DNA of 21,918 bases from Saonia sp964398035 (GCA_964398035.1 CAYNLI010000039.1:1-21918); one strand, 5' to 3'; positions 1-7,565 are shown, numbered from the stretch's first letter. Notes: generated by a model from the letters alone, not told the origin. Numbers and translations are program-made.

Positions 1-135
1 CTTTTTTGATTGATTTACTATAGACCTAATGGGTATAGTTTCTACTTTCTGACCAGCGAACTCTTTTGCTGTCTCTAAGTCTTGAAAAAAATGAATTTCT
101 TCTTGATTCTGTCGGTGTGTAATTAATAAAAGTTC
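1..135 (-). pseudogene. 5' end of an unrecognised minus-strand gene, cut by the window edge; start codon out of frame
   Basis: Reading the minus strand from 135 to 1 gives 45 open codons with coding-like composition; the peptide includes FQDLETAKEFAGQKVET and then IPIRSIVNQSKK, and runs off the left edge. I do not recognise the family. The frame has no ATG. It is preceded by TGA (138-136), and the nearest ATG (139-137) is offset by one base. If A136 were absent, the ATG would read straight into this frame as MELLLITHRQ. Either the gene is broken at its start, or there is a one-base sequence error, or it uses a rare start such as the ATT at codon 5. The alternative frame from the ATG ends after about 37 codons and looks less protein-like. 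Confidence 0.35.
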
Positions 136-141
136 TCATTA

Positions 142-406
142 TATGTTGTTTTTAAATTGTTATAAATAATTTGCTTTATATCTATAAGACGAGAAGGTTT
201 TACTTTTGTTACAGTACTGTGCTATAAATAGTACTGTCTTAAACAAAATTTAACATAACGTTTTATTAAAAAAACATTTTAACTAATTGACAATAAGAGT
301 ATTGTGTTAAAAAAAATATTTTAAATTTTAACATATAAAAAACTGAAATAGGGGAGAAGTACTCTGATTTTTAAATTGTAGAAGTAGTTTTTAGCTTAAA
401 AAATGG
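142..406. other. AT-rich gene-free stretch
   Basis: This stretch lies between the end of the minus-strand glutaredoxin-like gene and the left-edge coding fragment. It is very AT-rich and I see no open frame with protein-like composition, no RNA gene and no clear -7 box. The only organised sequence is a repeated ten-mer at 211-220 and 228-237, listed separately. As the leader side of the left-edge gene, it would be the place for that gene's promoter on the minus strand. Confidence 0.5.
211..237. repeat. Near-perfect ten-base direct repeat, possible operator pair
   Basis: ACAGTACTGT (211-220) is itself a perfect ten-base palindrome and recurs as ATAGTACTGT (228-237), 17 bases later start to start. 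The arrangement puts two symmetric sites about one and a half helical turns apart upstream of the left-edge minus-strand gene. It could be a pair of dimer-binding sites. In such AT-rich DNA chance is also possible. Confidence 0.3.
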
Positions 407-1051
407 CTATTCTTTATTCAACTCATTTAATAATTCCCCATAATTTTCAATTCCTTTGTATAGACGCCCACCTAAATTAACAATGGGAGTTTGTAGTGAG
501 TCCAATGAAATCTTGGAACCATAGACTTTCCCTAATTGTTCTTTAATGTTTGGCTTCTCATTTAGATTATAATACCTAAAGATATAATTGTTTGCATTTA
601 GTGAATCTATAATTGTAGCACATGCAATACAATTTTGGGAAGAATAAATTGTAATATGTTTTTTAGGCTTTATTTTTTTTGGTGGAACTACTATAATAGT
701 ATGTTCCTTTTTTAAGGCACGTCTAGATAAACTGTCATTGGCAACCACATTATAGGTATATACGGGTTTCTTGCCCCTAAACAGAACAATGGTCTTTAAA
801 TGCACTTTTGAAGTAGCGGGTATTCTTATTAATCGTGGTTTTGCAGCACTTTGCCTAAAATTACTTCCTTTGACTGTAAAAAGAACATCATAATCTTTTT
901 CAGTTTCATTCAATCCATAGAAAGCTAAACGATTAGGTAATTCTCTAACCTCAATTTTTATGGGTTTTTCTTGACCACTTAGTTGATTTATTAAAAGAAA
1001 AAGGAAAAAAAACATTTTTTTAAACATAACCATACGTTTTATTTTTTTCAA
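407..1051 (-). CDS. Exported glutaredoxin/thioredoxin-fold protein with CxxC
   Basis: This 214-residue protein starts with a basic stretch and a very hydrophobic segment (about residues 12-24) ending near NQLSGQ, which reads as a Sec signal peptide, so it should act in the periplasm or at the outer membrane. Residues about 30-125 form a beta-rich region I do not recognise. The C-terminal 85 residues look like a glutaredoxin fold: a strand HITIYSSQ, then C141-I-A-C144, a helix, a strand FRYYNLNEKP, and a Thr-Pro before a final strand (TPIVNLGG, about 188-195), where thioredoxin-fold proteins carry the cis-proline. A thiol-disulfide role is inferred from the CxxC. Three starts are possible (1051, 1033 or 1027); the two shorter ones give a more usual signal peptide. 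It is transcribed away from the cold-shock gene, and I found no promoter box for it. Confidence 0.75.
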   Translation of the reverse strand: MKKIKRMVMFKKMFFFLFLLINQLSGQEKPIKIEVRELPNRLAFYGLNETEKDYDVLFTVKGSNFRQSAAKPRLIRIPATSKVHLKTIVLFRGKKPVYTYNVVANDSLSRRALKKEHTIIVVPPKKIKPKKHITIYSSQNCIACATIIDSLNANNYIFRYYNLNEKPNIKEQLGKVYGSKISLDSLQTPIVNLGGRLYKGIENYGELLNELNKE

Positions 1052-1190
1052 GATAAGAATTATATAAACAATGTTTTTTATACTTAAATAATAGGTTTCT
1101 TGATGGTGTTACTTTTAAATTTATAGGTCTATGACTATAGGGAAGTATTAGTGTGCAATAATAAATGATGTAAAATTAAAAAGGTTATTT

Positions 1191-1198
1191 TATATTTG
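1191..1198 (+). promoter_or_regulatory. -7 promoter box of the cold-shock gene
   Basis: TATATTTG fits the Bacteroidota -7 consensus TAnnTTTG exactly and continues as CA, like most other boxes in this window. No clear TTG element lies at the -33 distance. Transcription would begin around 1203-1205, leaving a leader of roughly 150 nt. Confidence 0.6.
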
Positions 1199-1200
1199 CA

Positions 1201-1324
1201 GTGTTTAAGGAGATACACATAAACCTGTAATTGCAGTTGTTAACTAGCTTTTAGGTAAAATAAGTATACATTCATTGTTCTTTCCAAACATTCGTTTAGT
1301 ATTTAACTTCTTCTTCTTAAACAC
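1201..1324 (+). promoter_or_regulatory. Long cold-shock mRNA leader with complementary ends, possible RNA thermosensor
   Basis: GTGTTTAAG at 1201-1209 is perfectly complementary to CTTAAACAC at 1316-1324, so the predicted transcript's 5' end could pair with a segment about 30 nt before the start codon and close a large loop. Long structured leaders controlling translation by temperature are known for enterobacterial cspA mRNAs. A similar mechanism here is inference, since most of the loop shows no strong local stems by eye. Only the bases from about 1203 would be transcribed. Confidence 0.35.
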
Positions 1325-1355
1325 AATTTATTAGTATTATATTTAAAACAGACGA

Positions 1356-1814
1356 ATGGCAAAATCACAGCAGACATTTAATAAGAGTGAAAAAGAAAAA
1401 AAGCGTTTAAAAAAGCGTGAGGATAAAAGAAAGAAAATGTTGGCCCGTAAGTTAGAAGCAAAAGAAAGCGGTAAAACTGGTATTCCAATGGCTTATGTTG
1501 ATTTTAACGGGAATCTTGTAGATACTCCACCAGACCCAACTATGAAAGTAGAAATAGAGGCCGAAAGTATAGTGTTGGGTATCCCTAAAAAGGAAGAAGG
1601 AGATGTAGAAGAATTTGATCCAGTAAGAAATGGAAAAGTTTCTTTCTTTGATTCTTCAAAAGGTTTTGGATTCATTATCGATTCAGAAAACCAAGAAAAA
1701 TACTTTTGCCATGTAAGTGGTCTAATTGATGAAATTTTTGAAAACGACAAGGTTTCTTTTGAATTGGAAAAAGGAATGAGAGGCATGAACGCCGTTCGTG
1801 TTAAGAAAATATAG
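1356..1814 (+). CDS. Cold-shock-domain protein with basic N-terminal extension
   Basis: This 152-residue nucleic-acid-binding protein has two parts. Residues 10-40 are extremely rich in Lys, Arg and Glu and probably helical; 41-85 form a linker rich in Pro and acidic residues. The C-terminal domain (about 91-152) is a cold-shock OB fold with RNP1 as KGFGFI (102-107) and RNP2 as YFCHV (116-120), followed by GLIDEIFENDKVSFEL, typical of the family. Classical CspA proteins are about 70 residues, so the N-terminal half is an extra module, a layout I associate with Bacteroidota. It should act in the cytoplasm as an RNA chaperone or RNA/ssDNA binder. The start ATG follows a long predicted leader, which fits temperature-dependent translation. 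Confidence 0.88.
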   Translation: MAKSQQTFNKSEKEKKRLKKREDKRKKMLARKLEAKESGKTGIPMAYVDFNGNLVDTPPDPTMKVEIEAESIVLGIPKKEEGDVEEFDPVRNGKVSFFDSSKGFGFIIDSENQEKYFCHVSGLIDEIFENDKVSFELEKGMRGMNAVRVKKI

Positions 1815-1839
1815 CTGTAATTTGAAACTGATAAGGCTG

Positions 1840-1878
1840 AAATCATTTATACTATAACATATATAGTATAAATGATTT
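1840..1878 (+). terminator. 17-bp perfect hairpin after the cold-shock gene
   Basis: Bases 1840-1856 and 1862-1878 are perfect inverted repeats around a five-base loop (1857-1861), starting 26 bases after the stop codon. The stem is almost pure A/T and no long T run follows, so it is not a textbook intrinsic terminator. Position makes a 3'-end or mRNA-stabilising role most likely. Confidence 0.45.
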
Positions 1879-1959
1879 ATTGATTACTGACGTAATTTGT
1901 AGAGAAGAATAGCCTTTCATTTCAAAGTACTCTCCATACTGTTCCTTGTACATATTCCT

Positions 1960-1983
1960 TTAATAGGTTCTAGAACCTATTAA
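1960..1983. promoter_or_regulatory. Perfect 24-bp palindrome, candidate operator
   Basis: The half-site TTAATAGGTTCT is followed immediately by its exact reverse complement, giving 12 bp per arm with no spacer. Lack of a loop argues against a transcript hairpin and for a dimeric DNA-binding protein. It lies about 75 bases upstream of the truncated TPR gene and about 450 bases upstream of the EamA permease. No regulator gene is intact nearby. Confidence 0.5.
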
Positions 1984-2013
1984 GTTATGAGAACAAACCT
2001 CTTAAAGATTATA

Positions 2014-2047
2014 TTGCTCATATTTTTATCTAAATAATTGTACTTTG
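2014..2047 (+). promoter_or_regulatory. Weak promoter candidate for the truncated TPR gene
   Basis: TACTTTG (2041-2047) resembles TAnnTTTG but with one spacer base instead of two, and TTG (2014-2016) lies 24 bases upstream. The ATG at 2055 would leave almost no leader. The match is partial, so I hold this loosely. Confidence 0.25.
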
Positions 2048-2054
2048 GAAAAAT

Positions 2055-2456
2055 ATGGGCAATTCAATTTTATGGAAATATGTTATTTTGATTTTTATTT
2101 TTGGTCAAAGTTTTGGCACATCGGGTCAAAACAAGGGTTCAATTGAAGATAAAGACTTAAAAAATAATTTTCATCAAAAAATTAAAAACCACACAAGAAA
2201 GGCATTGGGTTTTGGGATGGAAAAGAAGTTCGATAGCGCCATCTATTATTCTCAAAAAGCAATTGAACTATCAAAAAAAAGTAAAAATATAGAGCTTATT
2301 ATTAGCTATGCTAACATCAACAGAGCAAAACTGTTATATTGGCAGATTACATCCAGCAAAGAAAAATCTTTGCTGGATGTAATCTGTCCTAATAATTGGG
2401 GTGTCATCAGTCTTTTTAATAGAACTATACTTTTTTATGGGGAAACCTCAGAATAG
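2055..2456 (+). pseudogene. Truncated TPR protein, N-terminal remnant of a probable sensor/regulator
   Basis: The first ~32 residues are a signal peptide or N-terminal membrane anchor (KYVILIFIFGQSFG). Residues about 48-96 look like tetratricopeptide helices (MEKKFDSAIYYSQKAIELSK). Flavobacterial periplasmic TPR regions of this kind usually begin much longer proteins that continue into a membrane helix and a LuxR/AraC-type HTH or histidine kinase; here the protein-like sequence stops near residue 96. The remaining codons merely translate a perfect 20-bp inverted repeat (2343-2386) and the permease's upstream region, and the frame overlaps the start of the EamA gene by 20 bases. I read this as a decayed or deleted regulator, although expression of a short exported TPR peptide is possible. 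Confidence 0.5.
2343..2386. repeat. Perfect 20-bp inverted repeat with AAAA loop
   Basis: Arms 2343-2362 and 2367-2386 are exact reverse complements around a four-base AAAA loop; a G-T wobble and a G-C pair extend the stem to 2341-2388. The arms are about 40% GC, richer than the surroundings. No T run follows on either strand, so it is not a standard intrinsic terminator. It marks the exact place where the TPR-like reading frame loses its protein character, suggesting a rearrangement scar, a small palindromic element, or an unusual terminator protecting the permease gene. Confidence 0.75.
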
Positions 2457-3369
2457 AACACTTATAATTCTCGCTTTTTTTTCTATTTATGTTATTTGGG
2501 GTTCCACTTACCTCCTAAATAAAATTGCAGTGACAGAGTTGCCACCATTTATGTTGGCTTCTATCCGGTTTATTATTGCTGGTGTGCTTATATTCTTTCT
2601 TTCCAAACTTATGGGGATTTCTATTTCTATTAGCAAAAAACAATTGTTAAATACCGTTATTGCGGGGCTATTATTTTTGACTCTTGGTAATGGAATAGCA
2701 GTATGGGCATTAAAATATGTAGATAGTAGCTTTGCTGCACTTCTTATTTCTGCACAACCTTTGGTGATACTTCTACTAATGCGTATAGTAGAGGGTAAAA
2801 AGATTCAACCTATGTCCTATGTAGGTGTTGCTCTTGGTGTTTTGGGAATGTATCTCTTGGTAAGTCAAAGACAGATTGTATTACAAGAAGGCGCAGTAAT
2901 AGGAATAGTAATGCTGATGTTTTGTATGACAAGTTGGGCTTTTGGCAGTCTTTTTGTCGCAAAAGCAGAATTGCCAAGCAATTTTTTTGTGAACACAGGA
3001 TATCAAATGGTAACAGGCGGTATTTTAATGGCAATTCTTAGTTTGCTATTGGGAGAGCCTTGGTCATGGCCAACAGAGTGGAGTGGTGAAGTGCAATTCG
3101 CTATGATTTTATTGGTGTTGTTTGGTAGTATTGTGGCATTCACCTCTTTTAATTATTTGCTAAAGGTAGTCTCGCCAGAAAAAGTAGCTACTAATACTTA
3201 TGTGAATCCTATTATAGCCATGCTTTTGGGCTGGTATTTTTTAAATGAACAAATTACCACACAATCTATTATAGCTGCTGTTGTCTTACTTACAGGAGTG
3301 TACTTCATAAATACCAAAAAGAAGTTAAAGGGATACTCTAGGTTTTTAAATAGGAATAAGAATAAGTAG
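2437..3369 (+). CDS. EamA/DMT-family inner-membrane permease
   Basis: This is a 310-residue, highly hydrophobic protein with about ten membrane helices in two repeats, the layout of drug/metabolite transporters with two EamA domains. Recognisable family features are FFSIYVIWGSTYLLNKIAV in the first helix, MLASIRFIIAGVLIFFL in the second, GNGIAVWALKYVDSSFAALL in the middle of repeat one, and TNTYVNPIIAMLLGWYFLNE near the end of repeat two. It resembles YedA-type members, which are thought to export small metabolites or amino acids; the substrate cannot be read from sequence. A GTG at 2401 would extend the frame, but ATG 2437 matches the normal family N-terminus (MGKPQNRTLIILAFF). It follows the truncated TPR gene and has no strong promoter box of its own. 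Confidence 0.9.
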   Translation: MGKPQNRTLIILAFFSIYVIWGSTYLLNKIAVTELPPFMLASIRFIIAGVLIFFLSKLMGISISISKKQLLNTVIAGLLFLTLGNGIAVWALKYVDSSFAALLISAQPLVILLLMRIVEGKKIQPMSYVGVALGVLGMYLLVSQRQIVLQEGAVIGIVMLMFCMTSWAFGSLFVAKAELPSNFFVNTGYQMVTGGILMAILSLLLGEPWSWPTEWSGEVQFAMILLVLFGSIVAFTSFNYLLKVVSPEKVATNTYVNPIIAMLLGWYFLNEQITTQSIIAAVVLLTGVYFINTKKKLKGYSRFLNRNKNK

Positions 3370-3463
3370 TATTTATTTGATATAGAGTAATATAACGATA
3401 GTTTTTATTTGAATAATAGAATGGTATTAACTTAAATTTCACAACAGCCTGAATACAATTTGT

Positions 3464-3471
3464 TATATTTG
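3464..3471 (+). promoter_or_regulatory. -7 promoter box of the M16 peptidase gene
   Basis: TATATTTG matches TAnnTTTG perfectly, 33 bases before the ATG at 3505, predicting a leader of about 30 nt. No clear TTG lies at the -33 distance. Confidence 0.55.
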
Positions 3472-3504
3472 GAAAGTAAATTTTAATAAAATATTAAAAA
3501 CATC

Positions 3505-6360
3505 ATGATCAATCTTAAAAACCGTTCAGTCGTAGTTCTATTTACTGCGTTATTTTTATGTTTAGCATCTTGTAAGACAGAATTGGCCTCAGGAGAAAAA
3601 CTAGCAATAGAGTTTGAAAAATATCAATTGGAAAACGGACTTGAAGTTGTTCTCCATCAAGACAAATCTGACCCTATAGTATCATTGGCCATTCAATATG
3701 GTGTGGGCTCAAACAGAGAAAAACCAGGAAGAACAGGTTTTGCCCATTTATTTGAGCATATGCTTTTTCAAGAATCAGAAAATGTTCCCCAAGATCAATT
3801 CTTTAAAAAAATCCAAGATGTTGGAGGTACACTAAATGGCGGTACGTGGAAAGATGGTACTATTTATTATGAAGTTGTTCCCAATAACGCATTGGAAAAA
3901 ATTATGTGGTTAGAAAGTGACCGAATGGGTTTTTTAATCAATACTGTAACAGAATCTGCTTTTTACAACCAGCAAGAAGTGGTGCAGAATGAAAAAAGAC
4001 AGCGTGTAGACAACAACCCTTATGGGCATACAGGGTGGGTGTTGGATAAAGCAATTTATCCAGATGGACATCCTTATAATTGGCAAGTGATAGGGGAGTT
4101 GGTAGATTTACAAAATGCAACAGTAGAAGATGTAAAAGAGTTTTATGATAAATATTACGGCCCAAACAATGCCACATTGGTTTTGGCTGGAGATTTTGAA
4201 ATTGAAGATGCCAAAACACTTATAGAAAAATATTTTGGTGAAATAAAAAGCCGCCAAACAGTTGCTCCTATGGAACCGCAACCTGTAACATTAAGTGAGA
4301 CTAAAAGGTTGTACCATGAAGATAATTTTGCCACTGCACCTCAATTGAACATGGTGTGGCCAACTTTGCAACAATATGAGGATGATGCCTATGCATTGGA
4401 TTTTCTTGGACAATTGTTGGCAAATGGAAAAAAGGCACCCATGTATAAAGTTCTTGTAAAGGATAAAGAATTGACATCCAGAACCACTGCATTTAATAAT
4501 TCTCAAGAATTAGCAGGTGTTTTTCGTATTCGTATCACAGCAAATGATGGTAAAAACTTGGCTGATGTTGAAGATGCTGTTTTTGAATCTTTTAAAATGT
4601 TTGAAGCTGATGGTGTTACAGATAAAGATGTTGAACGCATAAAAGCTGGTCTAGAAACAGATTTTTATAATGGAATAAGTAGTGTGCTAGGAAAATCTTT
4701 TCAATTATCACAGTATAATGTTTTTGCGGGAGACCCAGGATTCATTACTCAAGATATAGAAAACATTAAAGCGGTTACTAAAGAGGATGTTGTACGCGTG
4801 TACAATACATACATTAAGGATATGCCATATGTAATCACCAGTTTTGTCCCAAAAGGCAAGTTGGATCTTATGGCAAAAAAATCAGAATTAGCAGCTGTAG
4901 TAGAAGAGGAAATAAAAGATAATGTAGAGGTATCAATATCTGATGCCCCTGATGAAATTGCAAAAACCCCTTCTAATTTTGACAGGTCTATTGAGCCGAG
5001 TGAAGGAATTTCTCCAAAATTGAATATACCAGAATCCTGGTCTACCACACTTTCCAATAATATGAAAGTTTATGGTATGGAACAAACGGAGTTGCCCTTG
5101 GTCAACTTTAGTTTGGTGATAGATGGTGGACATCTCTTGGATTCTTTTGATAAAATAGGGGTCGCTAATTTAATGACCGATATTTTAATGGAGGGCACGG
5201 CCAATAAAACGCCTGAGGAATTAGAAGAGGAAATAGAACTTTTGGGAGCTACAATAGGGATGTACACAAGTAGTGAGTCTATTACCATTCATGGGAACAC
5301 ATTGGTGAGAAATTTTGAAAAAACCATGGCTTTAGTTGAGGAAATTTTATTGCAACCACGTTGGGATGAAGAAGAGCTTGCACGTATTAAAACGAGTACT
5401 ATAAATGGAATAAAACGTTCAGCTGCCAACCCTAATGCAGTGGCCAGAAATGTGTACAACAAATTAATTTATGGTGAAAAGCATATGTTCGCATACCCTG
5501 CAAGTGGCACAGAAGCTTCAGTAGAAACTATCACTATGGATGATTTAAAAGATTTTTATACAAAGAATTTTTCACCGGCAATAAGTAAGTTCCATATTGT
5601 GGGCGATATCAATAAAGAGAAAACGCTTGCCGTATTAAATAGTCTGGAAAGCAATTGGAAAGGTGACGTTGTTAGCATACCGACATATGAGATTAAGGCA
5701 GAAAGAGACAAAGCTTCTTTGTACTTCGTAGATATTCCCAATGCCAAGCAATCTGTTATCAATATTGGATATTTGGGGATGGCCCGTACAAATCCAGATT
5801 ATTTTGCTACAACTGTAATGAACTATAAACTGGGTGGTTCGTTCTCAGGTAATGTAAACCTTATTTTAAGAGAAGAAAAAGGGTATACCTATGGAGCAAG
5901 AACAAATTTCAGTGGTAGCAAAATTAAGGGAACTTTTACGGCATCGTCTAGTGTAAGAACAAACACTACCTATGAGTCGGTTATGATTTTTAAGGAGGAA
6001 ATTGAAAAATATAAAGAAGGTATTTCCCAAGAAGATCTAGATTTTACTAAAAATGCATTGATAAAATCTAATGCTCGTCGTTTTGAAACCCAAGGTTCAC
6101 TTCTTAGGTTACTTCAAAATATTAGCACCTATGATTTACCTGCGGATTATATTGCTGGGGAAGAAAAAATAATTGGCGAAATGACATTGGAGCAGCACAA
6201 AGCTTTGGCAAATAAATACCTTGATGCTTCTAAAATGGGTTATTTGGTTATTGGTGATGCAGCAACGCAACTAGATAAATTTAATGATGCTGGGTTTGAT
6301 GAAGTTATTCTATTGGATAAAGATGGCAAAGAAGTGAAATCAAAAATTATTAAAGATTAA
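3505..6360 (+). CDS. Two-domain M16 (pitrilysin-family) zinc metallopeptidase lipoprotein
   Basis: This 951-residue protein begins with a lipoprotein signal peptide (lipobox LASC, Cys23), so it is probably anchored in an envelope membrane. The N-terminal M16 half carries the inverted zinc motif H81-L-F-E-H85, with Glu84 as catalytic base and a downstream glutamate in QEVVQNEKR (Glu163 the best third ligand by spacing). The second half has the M16 fold without HxxEH and keeps the Arg/Tyr substrate-binding stretch REEKGYTYGAR near residue 789. This active-plus-inactive arrangement on one chain is normal for envelope M16 peptidases of Bacteroidota, which are presumed to degrade peptides in a closed chamber. 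It appears to be a single-gene transcript, with a -7 box upstream and a strong terminator downstream. Confidence 0.93.
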   Translation: MINLKNRSVVVLFTALFLCLASCKTELASGEKLAIEFEKYQLENGLEVVLHQDKSDPIVSLAIQYGVGSNREKPGRTGFAHLFEHMLFQESENVPQDQFFKKIQDVGGTLNGGTWKDGTIYYEVVPNNALEKIMWLESDRMGFLINTVTESAFYNQQEVVQNEKRQRVDNNPYGHTGWVLDKAIYPDGHPYNWQVIGELVDLQNATVEDVKEFYDKYYGPNNATLVLAGDFEIEDAKTLIEKYFGEIKSRQTVAPMEPQPVTLSETKRLYHEDNFATAPQLNMVWPTLQQYEDDAYALDFLGQLLANGKKAPMYKVLVKDKELTSRTTAFNNSQELAGVFRIRITANDGKNLADVEDAVFESFKMFEADGVTDKDVERIKAGLETDFYNGISSVLGKSFQLSQYNVFAGDPGFITQDIENIKAVTKEDVVRVYNTYIKDMPYVITSFVPKGKLDLMAKKSELAAVVEEEIKDNVEVSISDAPDEIAKTPSNFDRSIEPSEGISPKLNIPESWSTTLSNNMKVYGMEQTELPLVNFSLVIDGGHLLDSFDKIGVANLMTDILMEGTANKTPEELEEEIELLGATIGMYTSSESITIHGNTLVRNFEKTMALVEEILLQPRWDEEELARIKTSTINGIKRSAANPNAVARNVYNKLIYGEKHMFAYPASGTEASVETITMDDLKDFYTKNFSPAISKFHIVGDINKEKTLAVLNSLESNWKGDVVSIPTYEIKAERDKASLYFVDIPNAKQSVINIGYLGMARTNPDYFATTVMNYKLGGSFSGNVNLILREEKGYTYGARTNFSGSKIKGTFTASSSVRTNTTYESVMIFKEEIEKYKEGISQEDLDFTKNALIKSNARRFETQGSLLRLLQNISTYDLPADYIAGEEKIIGEMTLEQHKALANKYLDASKMGYLVIGDAATQLDKFNDAGFDEVILLDKDGKEVKSKIIKD

Positions 6361-6381
6361 AAAGCCTTTATATAGTAAAAG

Positions 6382-6412
6382 AAAAGGGTGTGGTGAAAAC
6401 CGCACCTTTTTT
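6382..6412 (+). terminator. Intrinsic terminator of the M16 peptidase gene, possibly bidirectional
   Basis: A 13-bp stem (6382-6394 with 6399-6411, two G-T wobbles) closes a GAAA tetraloop, and its 3' arm ends in a run of six T. It sits 21 bases after the M16 stop codon and 31 bases from the end of the converging exporter operon. On the minus strand the stem is followed by TTTT, so it may serve both transcripts. Confidence 0.8.
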
Positions 6413-6443
6413 GTTTAGGGCAAATCAGAAAGTGTTTTTTCTG

Positions 6444-7565
6444 TTAACTGGTTTTTTTATAGCTCCACACGGCCAACCCATTCATAATAATAGCATAAGC
6501 CAGTGTTTTTAGTAATTGAGGAAGAATATCATTAAGGCTTGCTCCCTTTAGCATTACCATTCTCATTACTTCCACAAAATATTTTATGGGATTGAACTCT
6601 GTTAGTATTTGAGCCCATTTCGGCATGCTTTCAATAGGGGTAAAAAGCCCGCTCATTAAAATAAAAATGACCATAAAAAACCATGCAATGAACATTGCTT
6701 GTTGCTGGGTATCGGTAAAATTGGAAATAAAGAAACCTATCCCCAATACAACCAATAAATAAATACTTGTATAAAAATAAATTAACACCAAACTACCTAC
6801 CATTGGTACATTGAAAATCACTTTCCCTAGGATTAATCCAATTGTTAGGAGTCCAAAACCAATAATCCAAAAAGGAAATAACTTCCCTATAATGAATTGA
6901 TACTTTTTTATAGGAGTTACATTGATTTGTTCTAAAGTACCTATCTCCTTTTCACGAACAATATTCATTCCAGATAAAAACAAGGTTATCATAGTAACCA
7001 ATAACACCAATATACCGGGCACCATAAAGGTTTTATAGTTCAAGGTTTTGTTATACCAAAAAAGAGGGATACTTTCAATAGTTTGAGGTCTATTTTTAGC
7101 ATCTGAAGGCTGTAGCAAGCTTGTTATTGCATTTTTGTTGAAGCTTTGAAGAATCTGATTGATATATACATTTTCAACACCAGCCGCAGCACCATCAATA
7201 GCATTTATGGTTACAGAAAGTGTAGTCTTTTTTTCTTTTAGCATCTTTTTTTCAAAATACAGGGGTATCTCTAAAAAAACATCCACATCGCCTTTCAACA
7301 TTGCTAAGTTTGCCTCTTTTGTTGAAGAAAAACTAGTGAGAACATTAAAATAAGTCGATGCATCAAACTTTTCTATCAACTCTCTGGAGAAAGATGTTTT
7401 ATCATTATCAATGTATGAAAACTTAATATTTTTCACTTCAAAAGTTGCGGCATTGGATAAGATGACCAATTGCAGTAAGGGGAGTACAAAAATAATGGGT
7501 AGCATCCCTTTATTTCTAAAAATCTGCTTGAACTCTTTTCGTATAATGTAACCTATCGTTTTCAT
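6444..7565 (-). CDS. ABC-2 type export permease (YbhR-like), last gene of the exporter operon
   Basis: This 373-residue permease has the ABC2_membrane_3 layout: one N-terminal helix (about 21-40, NKGMLPIIFVLPLLQLVIL), a periplasmic domain of about 130 residues, then five helices in the C-terminal half. The cytoplasmic stretch REKEIGTLEQINVTPIKKYQ before the second helix is the family's characteristic amphipathic coupling motif. It should pair with the neighbouring permease as a heterodimer driven by the two ATPases upstream. The start codon overlaps the preceding stop by one base (TAATG), indicating translational coupling. E. coli YbhR and YbhS are the closest functional model; substrate specificity is unknown. 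Confidence 0.9.
   Translation of the reverse strand: MKTIGYIIRKEFKQIFRNKGMLPIIFVLPLLQLVILSNAATFEVKNIKFSYIDNDKTSFSRELIEKFDASTYFNVLTSFSSTKEANLAMLKGDVDVFLEIPLYFEKKMLKEKKTTLSVTINAIDGAAAGVENVYINQILQSFNKNAITSLLQPSDAKNRPQTIESIPLFWYNKTLNYKTFMVPGILVLLVTMITLFLSGMNIVREKEIGTLEQINVTPIKKYQFIIGKLFPFWIIGFGLLTIGLILGKVIFNVPMVGSLVLIYFYTSIYLLVVLGIGFFISNFTDTQQQAMFIAWFFMVIFILMSGLFTPIESMPKWAQILTEFNPIKYFVEVMRMVMLKGASLNDILPQLLKTLAYAIIMNGLAVWSYKKTS

Larger units (their letters stand above)
1052..1355. other. Divergent intergenic region with cold-shock promoter and leader
   Basis: This gap separates the minus-strand glutaredoxin-like gene from the plus-strand cold-shock gene. It holds a perfect -7 box at 1191-1198 and a long predicted leader (about 1203-1355), both listed separately. 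Between 1052 and 1190 I see only AT-rich sequence and no matching minus-strand promoter box. Confidence 0.6.

Noticed and set aside
1493..1846. Antisense open frame across the cold-shock gene.
   Set aside because: It is the complement of a conserved cold-shock domain and has no promoter box.
2401..2436. GTG start that would extend the EamA permease by 12 residues.
   Set aside because: The ATG at 2437 gives the normal N-terminus of the family; the extension overlaps the upstream remnant and adds an atypical sequence.
3938..5288. Several minus-strand open frames within the M16 peptidase gene.
   Set aside because: The plus frame has all M16 motifs; the antisense frames are rich in His, Leu and Cys, as expected of a shadow.
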